Shown here: in pieces, positions 1 to 11,284 of the stretch
How the letters are laid out: each line of letters starts with the position of its first letter
Numbering within the stretch: the stretch's first letter is position 1
NCBI GenBank assembly: GCA_007844125.1
Contig: CM017565.1
Span: 16,024,640 to 16,088,639 of the forward strand
Length of the DNA stretch: 64,000 nt
Reading direction: 5' to 3'
Source: Sinonovacula constricta
Lineage: Eukaryota; Mollusca; Bivalvia; Cardiida; Solecurtidae
The notes under the pieces: generated by a model
What the model was told of the DNA's origin: nothing
What the model saw: only the letters and a program-made list of their open reading frames with translations
Database searches by the model: none
Made by a program: the position numbers and the translations under genes

Positions 1-235
1 AGATGTAAATGGTTTAACAGTTAATGATAACACAAGTTCAGAGGCAGTGAATACTCGTACCGGATTCACAAAAAATCTAAATGTTTTATAACCGTTGCTA
101 CATCAATTCTCTAACTATATGTATAACGTTTCTCAAAAATTAAATCGTTTATAATGAAACTGCGATTAATTATAAATCTTAATTTTAATCATATCTTTTA
201 TTAATACTGAATCAATACTGTCTTTACCTTTGAAG
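1..235. other. Probable upstream intron of gene 1
   Basis: AT-rich sequence with no open frame, ending in the pyrimidine tract and AG that introduce the exon at 236. Nothing else is seen. Confidence 0.5.
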
Positions 236-2055
236 GTCAAAATAGAAAAGGAGGTAATCGTCCCCTCAACTCCGGAAATAAACGAAAACAACCGAGATGC
301 TGCATTGAAAATGTTTGCTTCATACAAAGCCAAGCAATCGCCCATCCATCGCAACTTTGTGTCATTAGATGAGACAATAACTGAACACGGAAAACCCCGA
401 GGATACCGAAACAGTATATCTTGTGGTTATAATGAAGGCACAGTCACCTTTAGTGAAGGAGACGATGTAGATCGCGAGAGTGAACATTCACACGGAATTC
501 TCCGATCGTACACAATCACATCCGAATCAAGGGAGCTGAAAATCGACAGAGATATGTCAAGATTGAAGAAATTGGAAAAGTTCAAAAATTCTTTAAAAAT
601 AACTTCTTTGCCCCTTCTTAATATAAACAGCAATGACCCAGAAAGCTCACCCGCGCGTGTCCATTGCTATCCGAACATTCAGATTTTAAACGCGCATTTG
701 CAGAATGATTCGTCAAAGAACAGTGATAGTGAAGCTTCTTTTGGAGATAATATTGACATAGAAAAAAGCCGCAATGCCTTGGAAGTGCCGAATGCCTTGC
801 AGACCAACTTTCATGAAATTTCTGAAACGAATGATAGTGGATACCCGTCAACACAGGCATCGAGCGCTACATCAGCTTCTACATACACCGCTAATTTAGA
901 CTGTTTAAACCGAAACCCGGCTCCAGCAAATGTGAAGCGCAAGCAATTCGCGTCGAAGGCTAAAAGTTCATCGTTTTATAATATCAGTGCATTAAATCAG
1001 TCCAAAACAGAAAACGAGTCTGTTTTTGGAAATGGGTCTTCAACTAAGTACCCAGATGTCTCTAAACGACAAGGGACCTTATGTTGTGAGTGTAATTCTT
1101 TTGAAACAGACACGTGTTTTTGTCAAATGAAGGTGACCCATTCTTATGACACTGACTTAAATCGATTGCCTAGAGCAAAAGGAAGGCAACGAGGGCGACA
1201 TTCTGATTCTGTCTACAGTTGTACCCGGAGTAGTTGTTGCAAGCATGACAGTAGTCGAAATTGTTGCCAAACTCACACAAGAAATTTCGGCAGGGCACTT
1301 AAGAACCTCCATGCGTGTGAAAGTTCACGATGTGGATCAAGGGCGCTGCAAGGTAATGCTTATTCGAAGTATTCTAGCACAGAAAGTGAATCTTGTGCAT
1401 GTAATTCAAGAAGAAAAAGGAAACATCAATATCGTTCAAAAACATGTGTGTCCGATGGGTCGTTTCATAGCCGATATGACTTGGAAGGACACAGACGGAA
1501 GCATAAATGTTCAAAACATGTTCACCGTTCAGAACCCCGTGCACTGGACGACATATCGAAGGCATACAAGAAGTCAATGATGAATTCATTTTTATCGGAT
1601 ACGTGTAATGCAAGTTTTTGTAACATTGATGATTCCATTGCTGACAATGAAGTTTTTGAATCAATGAACGACAATGACCATGTCGCTTTACATCACCAGC
1701 TATCTGACGGTTCGAAAAGCGAGTCCTTGACGTCACTCGACGAAAACGGTGTCGTTGAAAACACAAAATATGTTCAAAGTGCTTACTTAAACGACAATGT
1801 CAAGGCCATTGGCTTAATACATTCTGCGTCTGAACCATCCAATCAACTAAAAGAACGTGTCAAGGACTCCTGTCAAGGTATAGATTACAAATTCCGAAAA
1901 GGAAGGTTGATAAAGAACTTAACTGATTCAGCCTACCAAACCAAACAGTCATCCATCGATGCCAATAAAGCCTTTCCTTGTCAGGGCAACGCCGAAGGAA
2001 CCGGGTGCTATGTAACATCTAACAGAAAAACTGGCAAGACGGAACTTTGTAATAG
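236..2055 (+). CDS. Large internal exon, unrecognised Ser/Cys-rich protein (gene 1)
   Basis: I do not recognise the product. The frame is open for about 606 codons after a pyrimidine-rich acceptor (tctttacctttgaag, AG at 234-235). It closes at a GTATGA donor (GT 2056-2057) in phase 2, which matches the next exon. The protein begins VKIEKEVIVPSTPEI. It is rich in Ser, Asn, Asp and Lys, and has a Cys cluster in the middle (CCECNSFETDTCFC and several later CC and C-x-C pairs). A basic RRKRKH patch near residue 395 could be a nuclear localisation signal. I see no membrane segment or signal peptide, and the composition suggests a largely disordered protein. The start codon is not here: the exon is entered in phase 0 and upstream exons must lie outside the window. 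A second possible acceptor ends at 245. Reading past the donor adds a hydrophobic tail before a stop at 2182, which would be a retained-intron form. Confidence 0.72.
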
Positions 2056-2529
2056 GTATGAACTAGAGGTTGCAATATTGTTTTCCTCCTTTTTTGCCCT
2101 TTTGTCATTAGAATGGATGTTAAATATAAGTGTAATATTGGAAGTCAGAAATATTTCTAAGAAAACAGCTTTAAATTTTTAATTATTTCGGCCTGTTGGG
2201 ACTGTTTTGAAATTTTACGAAAGTATGTTTTAAGAGTAAATGAATAAACTTCGAAAATACGACGTGTAGCAAATATAAATTAAAAGCAACAGCAGTAAAA
2301 GATTTAATAAAAATGGATTTTATGTTGTTTTAATATTTTAATGATATGTATTTATATATCAGTTTAACTTTTAAACTACGTTTATATTAGGGGAGAATAC
2401 AATAAACAATTACGTCTGACAGGAAACATATTTGGTTATGTTTCCCAGTCTGCAAAATTGGAAAATTAATAAATTCTCTGTAATAATGTGCAACATTAAA
2501 TTAGCTCATACATATTTTTGTGTCGATAG

Positions 2530-2679
2530 GACGGAAGATAAAGTGCGGTGTCATCTCCAACAAGCCGCAATGAAACTTGCCATGATAAAGCGATTTAACA
2601 GCAAACAAGAAGTGTCGAAGGACAGCGCCATCCACACATTTTCTGAGGAGGATTACTCCCCAGAAGACGACAGTAAAAG
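2530..2679 (+). CDS. Internal exon 2 of gene 1
   Basis: A 150-bp exon bounded by acceptor tgtgtcgatag (AG 2528-2529) and donor AAAG|GTAAAT (GT 2680-2681). It enters and leaves in phase 2, so it joins both neighbours without a frame break. It encodes about 50 residues: a short amphipathic Lys/Met/Gln stretch (QQAAMKLAMIKRF), then an acidic segment (FSEEDYSPEDDSK). No domain is recognised. The intron that follows starts with a 39-bp minisatellite directly at the donor. The case for coding rests on matching splice phases and a continuous open frame. Confidence 0.7.
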
Positions 2680-2915
2680 GTAAATATTTCTTAAATTATC
2701 TTAGTCTACCATCTTAACTCTAATATTTCTTAAATTATCTTGGTCTACCATCTTAACCATAATATTTCTTAAATTATCTTGGACTACCATCTTAACTCTA
2801 ATATTTCTTTAATTATCTTGGTCTACCATCTTAACTCTAATATCTCTTAAATTATCTTAGTCTTAACTCTAATATTTCGTAAATTTTCTAAGTCTACCAT
2901 CTTAACTCTAGAGTT
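2680..2915 (+). repeat. 39-bp minisatellite starting at a splice donor
   Basis: Roughly six tandem, slightly diverged copies of a 39-bp unit (aatatttcttaaattatctt, then ggtctaccatcttaactct). The first copy merges with the donor GTAAATATTTCTTAAATT, so the array starts at base 1 of the intron. Copies differ by a few substitutions and one is shortened. The remainder of the intron (2916-4057) is unique AT-rich DNA with a T/G-rich run at 3290-3375. Confidence 0.85.
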
Positions 2916-4057
2916 AGTCACTACCTTTGTCAAAGAAGCTTTACTTTACGTAGAATATCCCCATGTTCCTAATTCTGACGTTTCTTTCCACATCTCACAC
3001 CACGTAAAGCAACAGTAACACTCCTGTTAATCGCCCCAATCAAAATTATCAAAATTCTTGTTTATTGTTAAAAGGTTAAGTCTATTCGATTGCCATTATA
3101 ACAAACTTCTTAAATTATCTAATAGCAACCTCTTGTCATTTCCCTTATTTTGACTAGTATTTTCCGATCGCCGAACATTTCATCCGCCTATCTCTGATAA
3201 TTGATTTTCATGACATCTATCCTTTTATTCAGTTGAGGTTAGCGCGTGTGGTATTTCACCTCATTACATTATGACTACATACATTCCTGTTGATTTTGTT
3301 TGTTTGTTTGTCTGTTTTTGTGTTGTTGTTTTTTTGTGTTTTTTGTTTGTTTTTTGTTTTTTTGTTTTTGGTCTGCAAAATGTTATTTCTACAGTTATCG
3401 GCTTTCTTGCGTTCATGCGCTTATACAGCCACATGATCTAGATATGCATTCGCCATTTTGTTTTAATATGTGCAATCTTAATAAAATTGCTTCTTTCAGT
3501 AATTACAGTTCGTCAAATGTAACTTGAAACAACTTATATCCCATACATAGTTCACTTGTTGAAACTATTTGTTGATTGTTAAGACATCAACCTACCATCT
3601 GATAAGTGATGTCGTTTCTAAATCATTGTATGGTCTACTTCACGGTGTTTATGTTTGATCAGGCTTTTGTGTCTATTTTTCAAAAGTTTATTTGATTAAT
3701 TTATTGAAGATTACGTAAATTAACTGAAAAAATGCATTGAATGGTACTCAAATTACGCATCTAAGTTTTTCCAGCATTCATTATAATCAAATGGATATTA
3801 TATCTCCTAAATAACTAAATAAACAGATTCAGATTCGTATCTAAACTATCAAGCAGCACCTTCTTATCTTCCGATCCTGTCCTTAAATATGTAATCACTT
3901 TGAAAACAAATTAGTTGCACATTGGACCCGAAATTGCAACTGGAACATAGCGTACAAAGGGGTACCACTTTATATATGCATACATTTGACAGGATATAGT
4001 TATTTAATAAGCAAGTCGCAGTTTTACTTATTTAAAATTTGAAATTATAATTTTCAG

Positions 4058-4307
4058 GTCATTTGAAAGACGTCAAAGCAATTCCTTGCTGGCTCAAATG
4101 AAGGAATCCAGCTTATCGAATGTACAGGAAGAGCTCTCTGTGATAATGTCAAAGGAATCCGACAGCTTTAACACACCAACCAATGAAACAACGTCTTTTG
4201 AGCAAACGGAAGTGACGTTAAAGGGTCATCAAGAGACATTGCCAATGAATACGTTTAGTAATTTATTAAAGCAGCATGTATCTGTTTTGGAAGAAACACA
4301 TGTATAA
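4058..4307 (+). CDS. Terminal coding exon of gene 1
   Basis: It begins after acceptor ttataattttcag (AG 4056-4057). It is read in phase 2 from exon 2 and ends at TAA 4305-4307. It encodes about 82 residues and opens SFERRQSNSLLAQMKESS, in which RRQS has the form of a basophilic-kinase (PKA-like) phosphosite. The rest is Ser/Thr/Glu-rich and polar, ending in a short predicted helix (FSNLLKQHVSVLEE). No catalytic motif or known domain is visible. A possible poly(A) signal, AATAAA, lies at 5019-5024, giving a 3' UTR of about 0.7 kb. Confidence 0.7.
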
Positions 4308-5322
4308 AAAGTTTATAATTATACAGTCCATAGGTTAGTGTTGCTGTGATATTCGTGACAGAGGGGTAAATTCAGATTGATTTAAATAACAGGTAGAATA
4401 ACGTGTAGATTTTAATTTGGCTGAAGTGTCCTTACACATTTCTGTTGTCTTAATATATTTCCGCGTGACGTTTGGTATGAAAATATGAAAAACATAATGT
4501 GCTTTCAAAAGAAATAATATCGTGAATTCTATCTGGATTTTTAGAATTGGTATTTTGTGAAATTCATATATCTGTGTCTTTTGTTCCCACAATTGTAGAA
4601 TTACACATGTGGTTATGCACATGTCGTTAAAATGAAAAAGCTGTAACGGAAAAACATCGTAATTATTGCATTTTATAAAATTAAATGCAAATTTCAAATT
4701 TTATATATGTTATACAAATAATTTTTAGTAACATTAATTATTGTTTATTGCAGAAAATAAGGCATTAAATTAGGCGTAATAGGATTTCTAATGTTATTAA
4801 AACGACCAAACGTGTCGTATCTTAAAATGCTACTATTTGCGATAGCTTTGTGTGACATTGACCAGTTTGTATTGGAAGTTATTTTTAGAAACCCGTAAGT
4901 TATTCGATATTTGGTTTCTAGGTTTAAAATGTAAGTCTTTTTCAAGCAGAGTCTATGCAAAAAAACGATGTTAAAGGAAACTTGTGATGTTTTCCTTGAA
5001 TTAAAAGTCATTGTTGTAAATAAAATCATCGTTTTTTGTAACTATATTACGTGTTCTGAATATTTGCGTTCAATATGACATCATATTTTAAAATGTTATG
5101 TTATATCTTACTTTTACTAATTAACGATAATAGTAAAATTAAAATTAGTGTACTTGCAATGTGTTTATACGTTTTAAGCATCAAAAGTTGTTTTTATAAT
5201 TAAAAAAAAAAAATGAAAATCGTGTTCTCATTTGTTCGTTCTCCAAACCCGTGTGAAATGTTAATCATAAATAGAACATCTTTTTAAATAAAACTTAAGT
5301 GGGACAGTTGTTCAAAAGAGGG

Positions 5323-5323
<1 letters not shown>
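4308..5323. other. 3' UTR / intergenic, no gene seen
   Basis: AT-rich, with short open frames that look random on both strands. Only the candidate poly(A) signal was noted. Confidence 0.5.
5019..5024 (+). promoter_or_regulatory. Candidate poly(A) signal of gene 1
   Basis: AATAAA in a T-rich context, about 0.7 kb after the gene 1 stop codon. It is the first canonical hexamer I see downstream. Confidence 0.35.
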
Positions 5324-5374
<51 letters not shown>

Positions 5375-5427
5375 TGCATGCGTACCTGCGTGCGTGCGTG
5401 CGTGCGTGTGTGTGTCTGTCTGTCTGT
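5324..5427 (+). repeat. (TG)n/(TGCG)n microsatellite
   Basis: An alternating purine-pyrimidine tract: pure TG, then TGCG units, ending in (TCTG)4. It could adopt Z-DNA. It lies about 200 bp from a complementary CA/CACG tract. Confidence 0.95.
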
Positions 5428-5632
5428 TATTTCTTATAATGATTACTACAACACTTTTTGCATTGCTAATATAAGTGTAGTAAAATATTGTATGAGTATT
5501 TGTAAGAAATAATAATTTTCTTTTCTTGCAAAGACTAAAGATTGGCATAGGGAATTATAAAATAAATATTAATACAATTGAATGATAAATACTGATGTGG
5601 TGTGATTTTATCCCCCGCACGCCCCACTCGCG

Positions 5633-5751
5633 CGCACACACACACGCACACACGCATGCACACGCACACACACGCACACACACGCACGCACACGCACGCA
5701 CACGCACGCGCGCACACACGTACACACACACAAACACACACACACACACAA
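5633..5751 (+). repeat. (CA)n/(CACG)n microsatellite
   Basis: A compound CA and CACGCA tract, complementary in sense to the TG/TGCG tract at 5324-5427. Confidence 0.95.
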
Positions 5752-6331
5752 AGAAATATGGTTATTACAATACATTTACAGTTAAAAACTAAATTGCGTT
5801 TTTTTTTTTGTTGGTATGTCAAGCTCTAAAGTTCGAAACAGGGGAACTTTGAAACAGTCACACAATCAACTGTATATTTCGAAATTAAAACACGTTTTCC
5901 GGACTGAAAGCTCGTTACTTTCGTTTGATAATCAATGAACATTACGTAAGAAGGTATCGCGGATTTCATTTATTGGCAATTGACTTTTTTGGCTCGATTG
6001 CAACATTGTGTGAGGAAAACATTAGGAATTCTCTTCAAACAAGGAAAAGGACGCTAGACCATGGGAGAACAAACGGTATGCAAAATATCTTCATTAATGA
6101 AAGCGCTGTTATTGATTTTAATTTATCATAAACGCTTTACGGCGGTAGTATGACAACGGAAATGAAAATTAGACCCCATATCCGGACAAGTATTCAATGT
6201 TACAACGAATAAATATTCATCGCGTTGAAACGTGATAATTTAATTTGTAAATGTTTCCCGCATGCTTCACATTGATTGGTCAACCTGAAACCAGAAGTAT
6301 CATCTGCATTTGTCTCTTTTGTTTGAAGGGC

Positions 6332-6351
6332 AGATGATGATGATGATGATA

Positions 6352-6410
<59 letters not shown>

Positions 6411-6420
6411 GATGATGATG

Positions 6421-6475
<55 letters not shown>
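6332..6475 (+). repeat. Compound (GAT)n-(AAT)n trinucleotide repeat
   Basis: About 28 GAT/ATG units with single interruptions, switching directly to about 18 TAA/AAT units. Open frames across it encode only homopolymers (poly-Met, Asn, His or Ile) and are not genes. Confidence 0.95.
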
Positions 6476-7012
6476 TAAATGACAATTATAATAAAACTCC
6501 TTATTATCATCATAATAATGATGATAATTATAATAATTTCAATAGAAATTTAAAAAAAAAATAAGAAGAATTTTATTTGCGATTGTAGCATGGCAGTAAC
6601 AAGAAAACAATGTTATATTCCCCAATTTCATCTTTTAAAACTACATAACCGTGCTCACTAATTGGAATTTTTTGTGTAGCTGTTAAACCGCTATAACTTT
6701 GGAGACGAATAATCGAAACAGTAAGGGAAATAAACAAATTGATTTATTTTAATGTATGTGCAATGCAATAAATTCATAGTTAATATTCTTTCAATGCTTT
6801 AATCGAATATTTTTTCGGACATTTACGTTTAATTCTAATAAATGTATTCAGATCCGTTTAGTCAAAGCATATTCTTTTCAAAATAATGCAATCTGATGAT
6901 ACTTTTTTGCAGATCTCAGGCCGGTGCACGAGACACACTCACACCAATTTCACCGATACAGGTCCGCAGATAATGTGCGACGTAATCACAAACAATAACC
7001 TTGAGGCTTACC
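6476..7012. other. Intergenic, nothing recognised
   Basis: AT-rich, no credible coding or RNA gene. It leads into the first R2 repeat copy. Confidence 0.5.
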
Positions 7013-7413
7013 CAATCGGAACACCTCGGATAATTCACTAATCATCTCTTGGATGTATGAAGGTAGTCGGATCACCGCGGCTATTTCCCCAAATGAAACT
7101 TCTTATGTGACAGACTCCAAAACCGATGGCAGCTTTGATGACAGCTCACTATAGTACGATGCCTTTAAAACTTCAATTTGTGGCTGCTTGAAATTTAAAT
7201 CATTCAAGTTTAATTTATCCAGCGCAGCAAACAAAACAGTTGTCGAACGAGGCAATTGTTTATATTTTGTGCAAACTACATTTTAGGCATATTCTTCCGA
7301 CTTCCGGCGAACAAAACGATCGTTATTTCTGTGAGTATCATTGCACCAGATACATCCGAAAAATGATTGTCCCGAGGACGTAACTACCCAAGGAGTTCCG
7401 ATTGGAGGTCTAC
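7013..7413 (+). repeat. R2 dispersed repeat, copy 1
   Basis: About 400 bp, starting at aatcggaacacctcggataa and running through a conserved block containing cttccggcgaacaaaacgat and cattgcaccagatacatccg. Copies 2 (8276-8670, same strand) and 3 (9434-9830, opposite strand) share the whole order of blocks at roughly 80% identity by eye. The copies carry no consistent open frame. Confidence 0.85.
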
Positions 7414-7918
7414 CGTGATCAGAGATGAAGAACTAATTCGCGATTACTAATTCCCTACCGATGTGTTCCACAGCATTTCGCGTTATGCCTTTTGATCATA
7501 AGATTTACACGTGATTTCATGACAGAACACCATAAGTGCACGGTTACCGTTTACCACCTATAACCAGACAAAACACTTGACTCGAATGTAAATTTAATCT
7601 TAAAATATTGCAATTTTAGATAGGAGCAATATTGACAAAGACAATATTTGTTTTCATGTTATATATGAATGTAAAATATTAAATTTAATGATAAGTAAAC
7701 GTCAATTTATCAATCCTATCGCCTTGACAACACATACACAGGTGCGCTTTTAATATCTCACTATTGATTTACTTAGTCTTCTGCTATTTACATTGTTTCA
7801 GTGGAGATAGTATGACTTGAACGATTGCGTGAAGGAAACCCTTAACATTAAAGGAGTCAGGCAGTTTATCTATGGCGCTAGGTACAAAGTCTTTAAAACA
7901 GTTCTTTTTTTTTTTAGA
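7414..7918. other. Spacer between R2 copies
   Basis: No gene seen. The sequence is unique as far as can be judged, up to the trinucleotide repeat. Confidence 0.4.
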
Positions 7919-7921
7919 GCA

Positions 7922-8013
<92 letters not shown>

Positions 8014-8022
8014 TAATTATTA
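7919..8022 (+). repeat. Compound (CTA)n-(ATA)n trinucleotide repeat
   Basis: About 15 ACT/CTA units switch directly to about 18 AAT units. The arrangement is like the one at 6332-6475. Confidence 0.95.
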
Positions 8023-8275
8023 TTATTATAATGCTATCAAAAAATGCTATACCGTACGGGCTTAGGATGTGGGTGGGAAGAATATGTCCGCATAAAACTA
8101 GGTATTAGCTCTAGCGGTCTTGCATCAAGGAGCAGTTTCAATCAGGAGGGTATGACAAAATGTTTGTTGAATGGTAGCTTCAGAAGTTTGATAAAAAAAA
8201 CCGTGATACCTTGTTGCAGCATGGAGAGAAAAGCAAACAGAGTGGCATTGCTATTGCCTAATATGACGCTTATAC

Positions 8276-8670
8276 AATCGGAACACCTCGGATAATTCAC
8301 GAATCATCTCTCGGATGTATGTAGGTAGTCGGATCACCTCGGCCATTTCATTAGATGGGGCTACTATTGAGACAGACTTCAAAATTAAGATGGCAGCTCG
8401 GGTGACAGCTCACTATAGTTCGATGCCTGTAAACTTCAATTTGTGACGGCTTTAAATTTAAAGCATCCAATTTTAATTTCCCTAGCGCAGCAGACACGCA
8501 GCTGCCGAACGATGGCATTCTTTTTGTTTTGTGCGAACTACATTTTATGCATATTCTTCTTCCGACTTCCGGCAAACAAAATGATCGTGATTTCAGTAAG
8601 TATCATTGCACCAGATACATCCGAGGGATGATTGTCCCGAGGACGGAATTACCCGAAGAGTTCCGTTTTA
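8276..8670 (+). repeat. R2 dispersed repeat, copy 2
   Basis: Same family and strand as copy 1, starting with aatcggaacacctcggataa and ending near ttacccgaagagttccg. It lies just upstream of the Penelope-like remnant. A GTAAGTATC block resembling a splice donor is conserved here (gatttcagtaagtatcattg) and in copy 3. Copy 1 has gtgagtatc at the same place. Confidence 0.85.
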
Positions 8671-8689
8671 CGCTTATATTCCCCGGATT

Positions 8690-9215
8690 GTCCGAAAACA
8701 TATGAACACACTACACACATCAGACGGATTGACGAATATATTTACAGAGCCGCTCATAGTTGCATACAGACGAGATTACAACCTGCAAGACAGTCTCATT
8801 CACAAGAAACAAAACAGGAAATTAAAGTACAGAATGGTTGCAGAGCAAAAATGTGCGCGCTTTGTCCATACGTCTGCTTCAGACAGATTTAATGACCCCT
8901 TTGGAAAGACCTACAACGTGAGGAACGACTTCAATTGCAAGTCATGAAATGTAATTTACGCGATCCACTGTTAACTTTGCCTTCTTATACGTCGGCGAGA
9001 CGGGGGACACACTACACTCGAAAAAGCTGTTAAATCTTTCGAGGATCCGAACCAGATACCAGTTGCTGAACACTTCAATTCGGTGCATCATGACGTCTCC
9101 AACATCAGAATAATGGGGCTGGAGAAACTACACGGATTGGAGGAGTGAAGGAAAACGGCGGAAGATAAAGGCTGAGCTGCGAACGAACTACCCGGACGGC
9201 ATCAACACAAAAGAA
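8690..9215 (+). mobile_element. Penelope-like element remnant: RT C-terminus plus GIY-YIG domain
   Basis: This is the end of a Penelope-type reverse transcriptase followed by its GIY-YIG endonuclease, broken by frame changes and stops. Three pieces are readable. The first, 8690-8955, holds EPLIVAYRRDYNLQDSL, then NDPFGKTYNVRNDFNCKS, then a stop and NVIYAIHC. The second, in a shifted frame near 8980, has the hallmark YVGETG. The third, near 9050, has PVAEHFNSVHHD and IRIMGLE, with the terminal TNYPDGINTKE in another frame. This order (motif before GIY-YIG, cysteine segment, VIY..C, YVGETG, VAEHFN, PDGIN) is typical of metazoan Penelope-like proteins. With at least two frameshifts and two stops it cannot be functional. 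R2 copies lie on both sides. Confidence 0.75.
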
Positions 9216-9433
9216 TGATGTCGCGGACGACGAAATGGGGCCAATAGAGGACGCATGCGGCGTCATGTCGTCATTTCCGTTGTTTATGTAATATAGATAT
9301 AAATAAATTACCACCGAAGAAGGCTGTAAAAGGCAAAAAAACAACAAAAAAACAACGTTACGGTGAAATGTTTTCAAGCTTTTTAGTATATACATATAGC
9401 TGCACATTTTTAATAACATTGGGGTGTATCATA

Positions 9434-9743
9434 TATATATGATACTTGCAGTGATACTTACTGAAATCACGATCGTTTTGTTCGCCGGAACTCGAAAGGA
9501 GAATATGCCTAAAATGTAGTTCGCATAAAACATAAACAATGGCATCGTTTGACAGCTGCGTGTCTGCTGCGCTGGGTAAATTAAAATTGAACGATTTAAA
9601 TTTAAAGCCGCCACAAATTAGAGTTTTACAGGCATCGTACTGTATTGAGCTGTCATCCGAGCTACCATCTTTGTTTTGGCGTCTGTCACAAAAGTAGTCC
9701 CATTTACAGAAAGGGCCGACGAGATGATCCGACTGCATACATA

Positions 9744-9796
<53 letters not shown>

Positions 9797-9830
9797 TTAT
9801 CCGAGGTGTTCCGATTGAATAGCGATGTCA
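9434..9830 (-). repeat. R2 dispersed repeat, copy 3 (inverted)
   Basis: Inverted relative to copies 1 and 2, and interrupted by a (GA)n tract. Read on the minus strand it starts cggaacacctcggataattc. With copy 2 it brackets the Penelope-like fragment. Confidence 0.85.
9751..9793 (+). repeat. (GA)n microsatellite
   Basis: About 21 GA units expanded inside R2 copy 3. The other copies lack the tract. Confidence 0.95.
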
Positions 9831-10519
9831 ATCTTTATATTTGTGGAAGAAGATCTCCTACAAATGTCTAGGTTGTAACTATCGGCGCACCACAAATCAG
9901 ATTGAGGATCTCCCCTTCAATAATCTGCGTATATTGTAGTTATCTAGAGATGGTTTAAATTTTCTTTTTTTTTTCTTACAAAGTCTAGGGAACAGTGTAT
10001 AAGCAGATTTGTAGCGTTTTCGTTAACAATGTTGTAGATAATACCAATATTGTTCCCATGGTTACATGTACATTACCAAGACTCAATTACTATGTGTCCT
10101 TTTGTAAAGCAGGGTTTGCTGCAGCTATCGTGATCAATGTTTATGTGTTATATTCCCCAATGTATATATTTATGTGTGGTATTTGTTTACCGATGTCATC
10201 TATTGCCTTCCCTGGAGGTTAACGCGTCAAAAGAATCAACAAGTTGTTTAAATGGATCAAAAAACGTTGTTCACATGCTTCTTTGTATGCCTACCTATTC
10301 GCAGATATAATGGCAATTTTAAATGAACAATTTTAGTAAAGCCATCTACCAAATGTTACAATATTTTACCACTGCTTTGGGAAATCGGGCATACTGTCTC
10401 TACATACACTCATCCTTAAGTCTATGTAAAAAGGGTTTTAGCACTAATAACGTTTATTGTTAGAGAGTGCATATCGCGTAAAATCACTCTTAAAGTTCAT
10501 TCTTTCCAAACTTATATTC
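9831..10519. other. Intergenic, nothing recognised
   Basis: Short chance frames only. Confidence 0.4.
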
Positions 10520-10616
10520 ACATTTAAGTTTGTATTCGGCGCCGTATGGCCTGTCAAGTGTCGGTGTGCCGTAAAACCCAAAATAAATAAATAAATAGAT
10601 AAATAAATAAATAAAT
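10520..10616 (+). repeat. SINE 3'-tail fragment with (AAAT)n end
   Basis: gtgtcggtgtgccgtaaaac, followed by a run of AAAT/AAATA units, looks like the 3' end of a retroposed SINE. No tRNA-like head is attached, so it is 5'-truncated. Confidence 0.5.
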
Positions 10617-11284
10617 TAGCACGGTAGTGATGTCTGCTGAAAATGTCGGTGTCAGAGTAGATGTCCCGGATGACGATATAACGTGATCTCAAAAATAAGT
10701 TGTCACGTGGTTTTCGTAGTCTGTTTTAAAATAGCTATGTTTGCAGTGTTGCTCAGATAGGAAATACCCGTTTGCAATTACATTGTGGGATTTATGCTTC
10801 ACTACTCATACAAATCTACGAGCATAAATGTGCACCATTTTGCACGACCTTTCAGGTAACAATGACTAGGTTGGTTATTTGAGAAAAAAAGTTTTCGATC
10901 CAAACTGTCGGATACCAGCTTTAATGGATGCACTATTTCTGGCACAATCTGTTCAACACTGTTTCTCGTTGACGTTAACCAAGACATTTTAGACTTATAT
11001 TTTTATTTGTACATGCTTGCAAACCTTATTTTATGTAATGCCGTAAACCCATCTTTAACACATTACAATAATAAGTAAGTTAAATTATATACTTTTTAAA
11101 ACTGCTGGTATATGTAGTGCTGTACATTTATAAATACATGTAAATCTCATTTCAAATATTTTATTTTGGATAATAAATATCAACACAAAGTTAATTTCAA
11201 CTCCGAAATTCAAGGAGTGTAGTTAAGGTTTGTAACTGCCAACTAGTATACTGTGATGAAAAGCTGGAAAAATAAATCCGTCGA

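Noticed and set aside
6300..6564. Open frames of poly-Met, poly-Asn, poly-His or poly-Ile
   Set aside because: Translations of the trinucleotide repeat only; no flanking coding signal.
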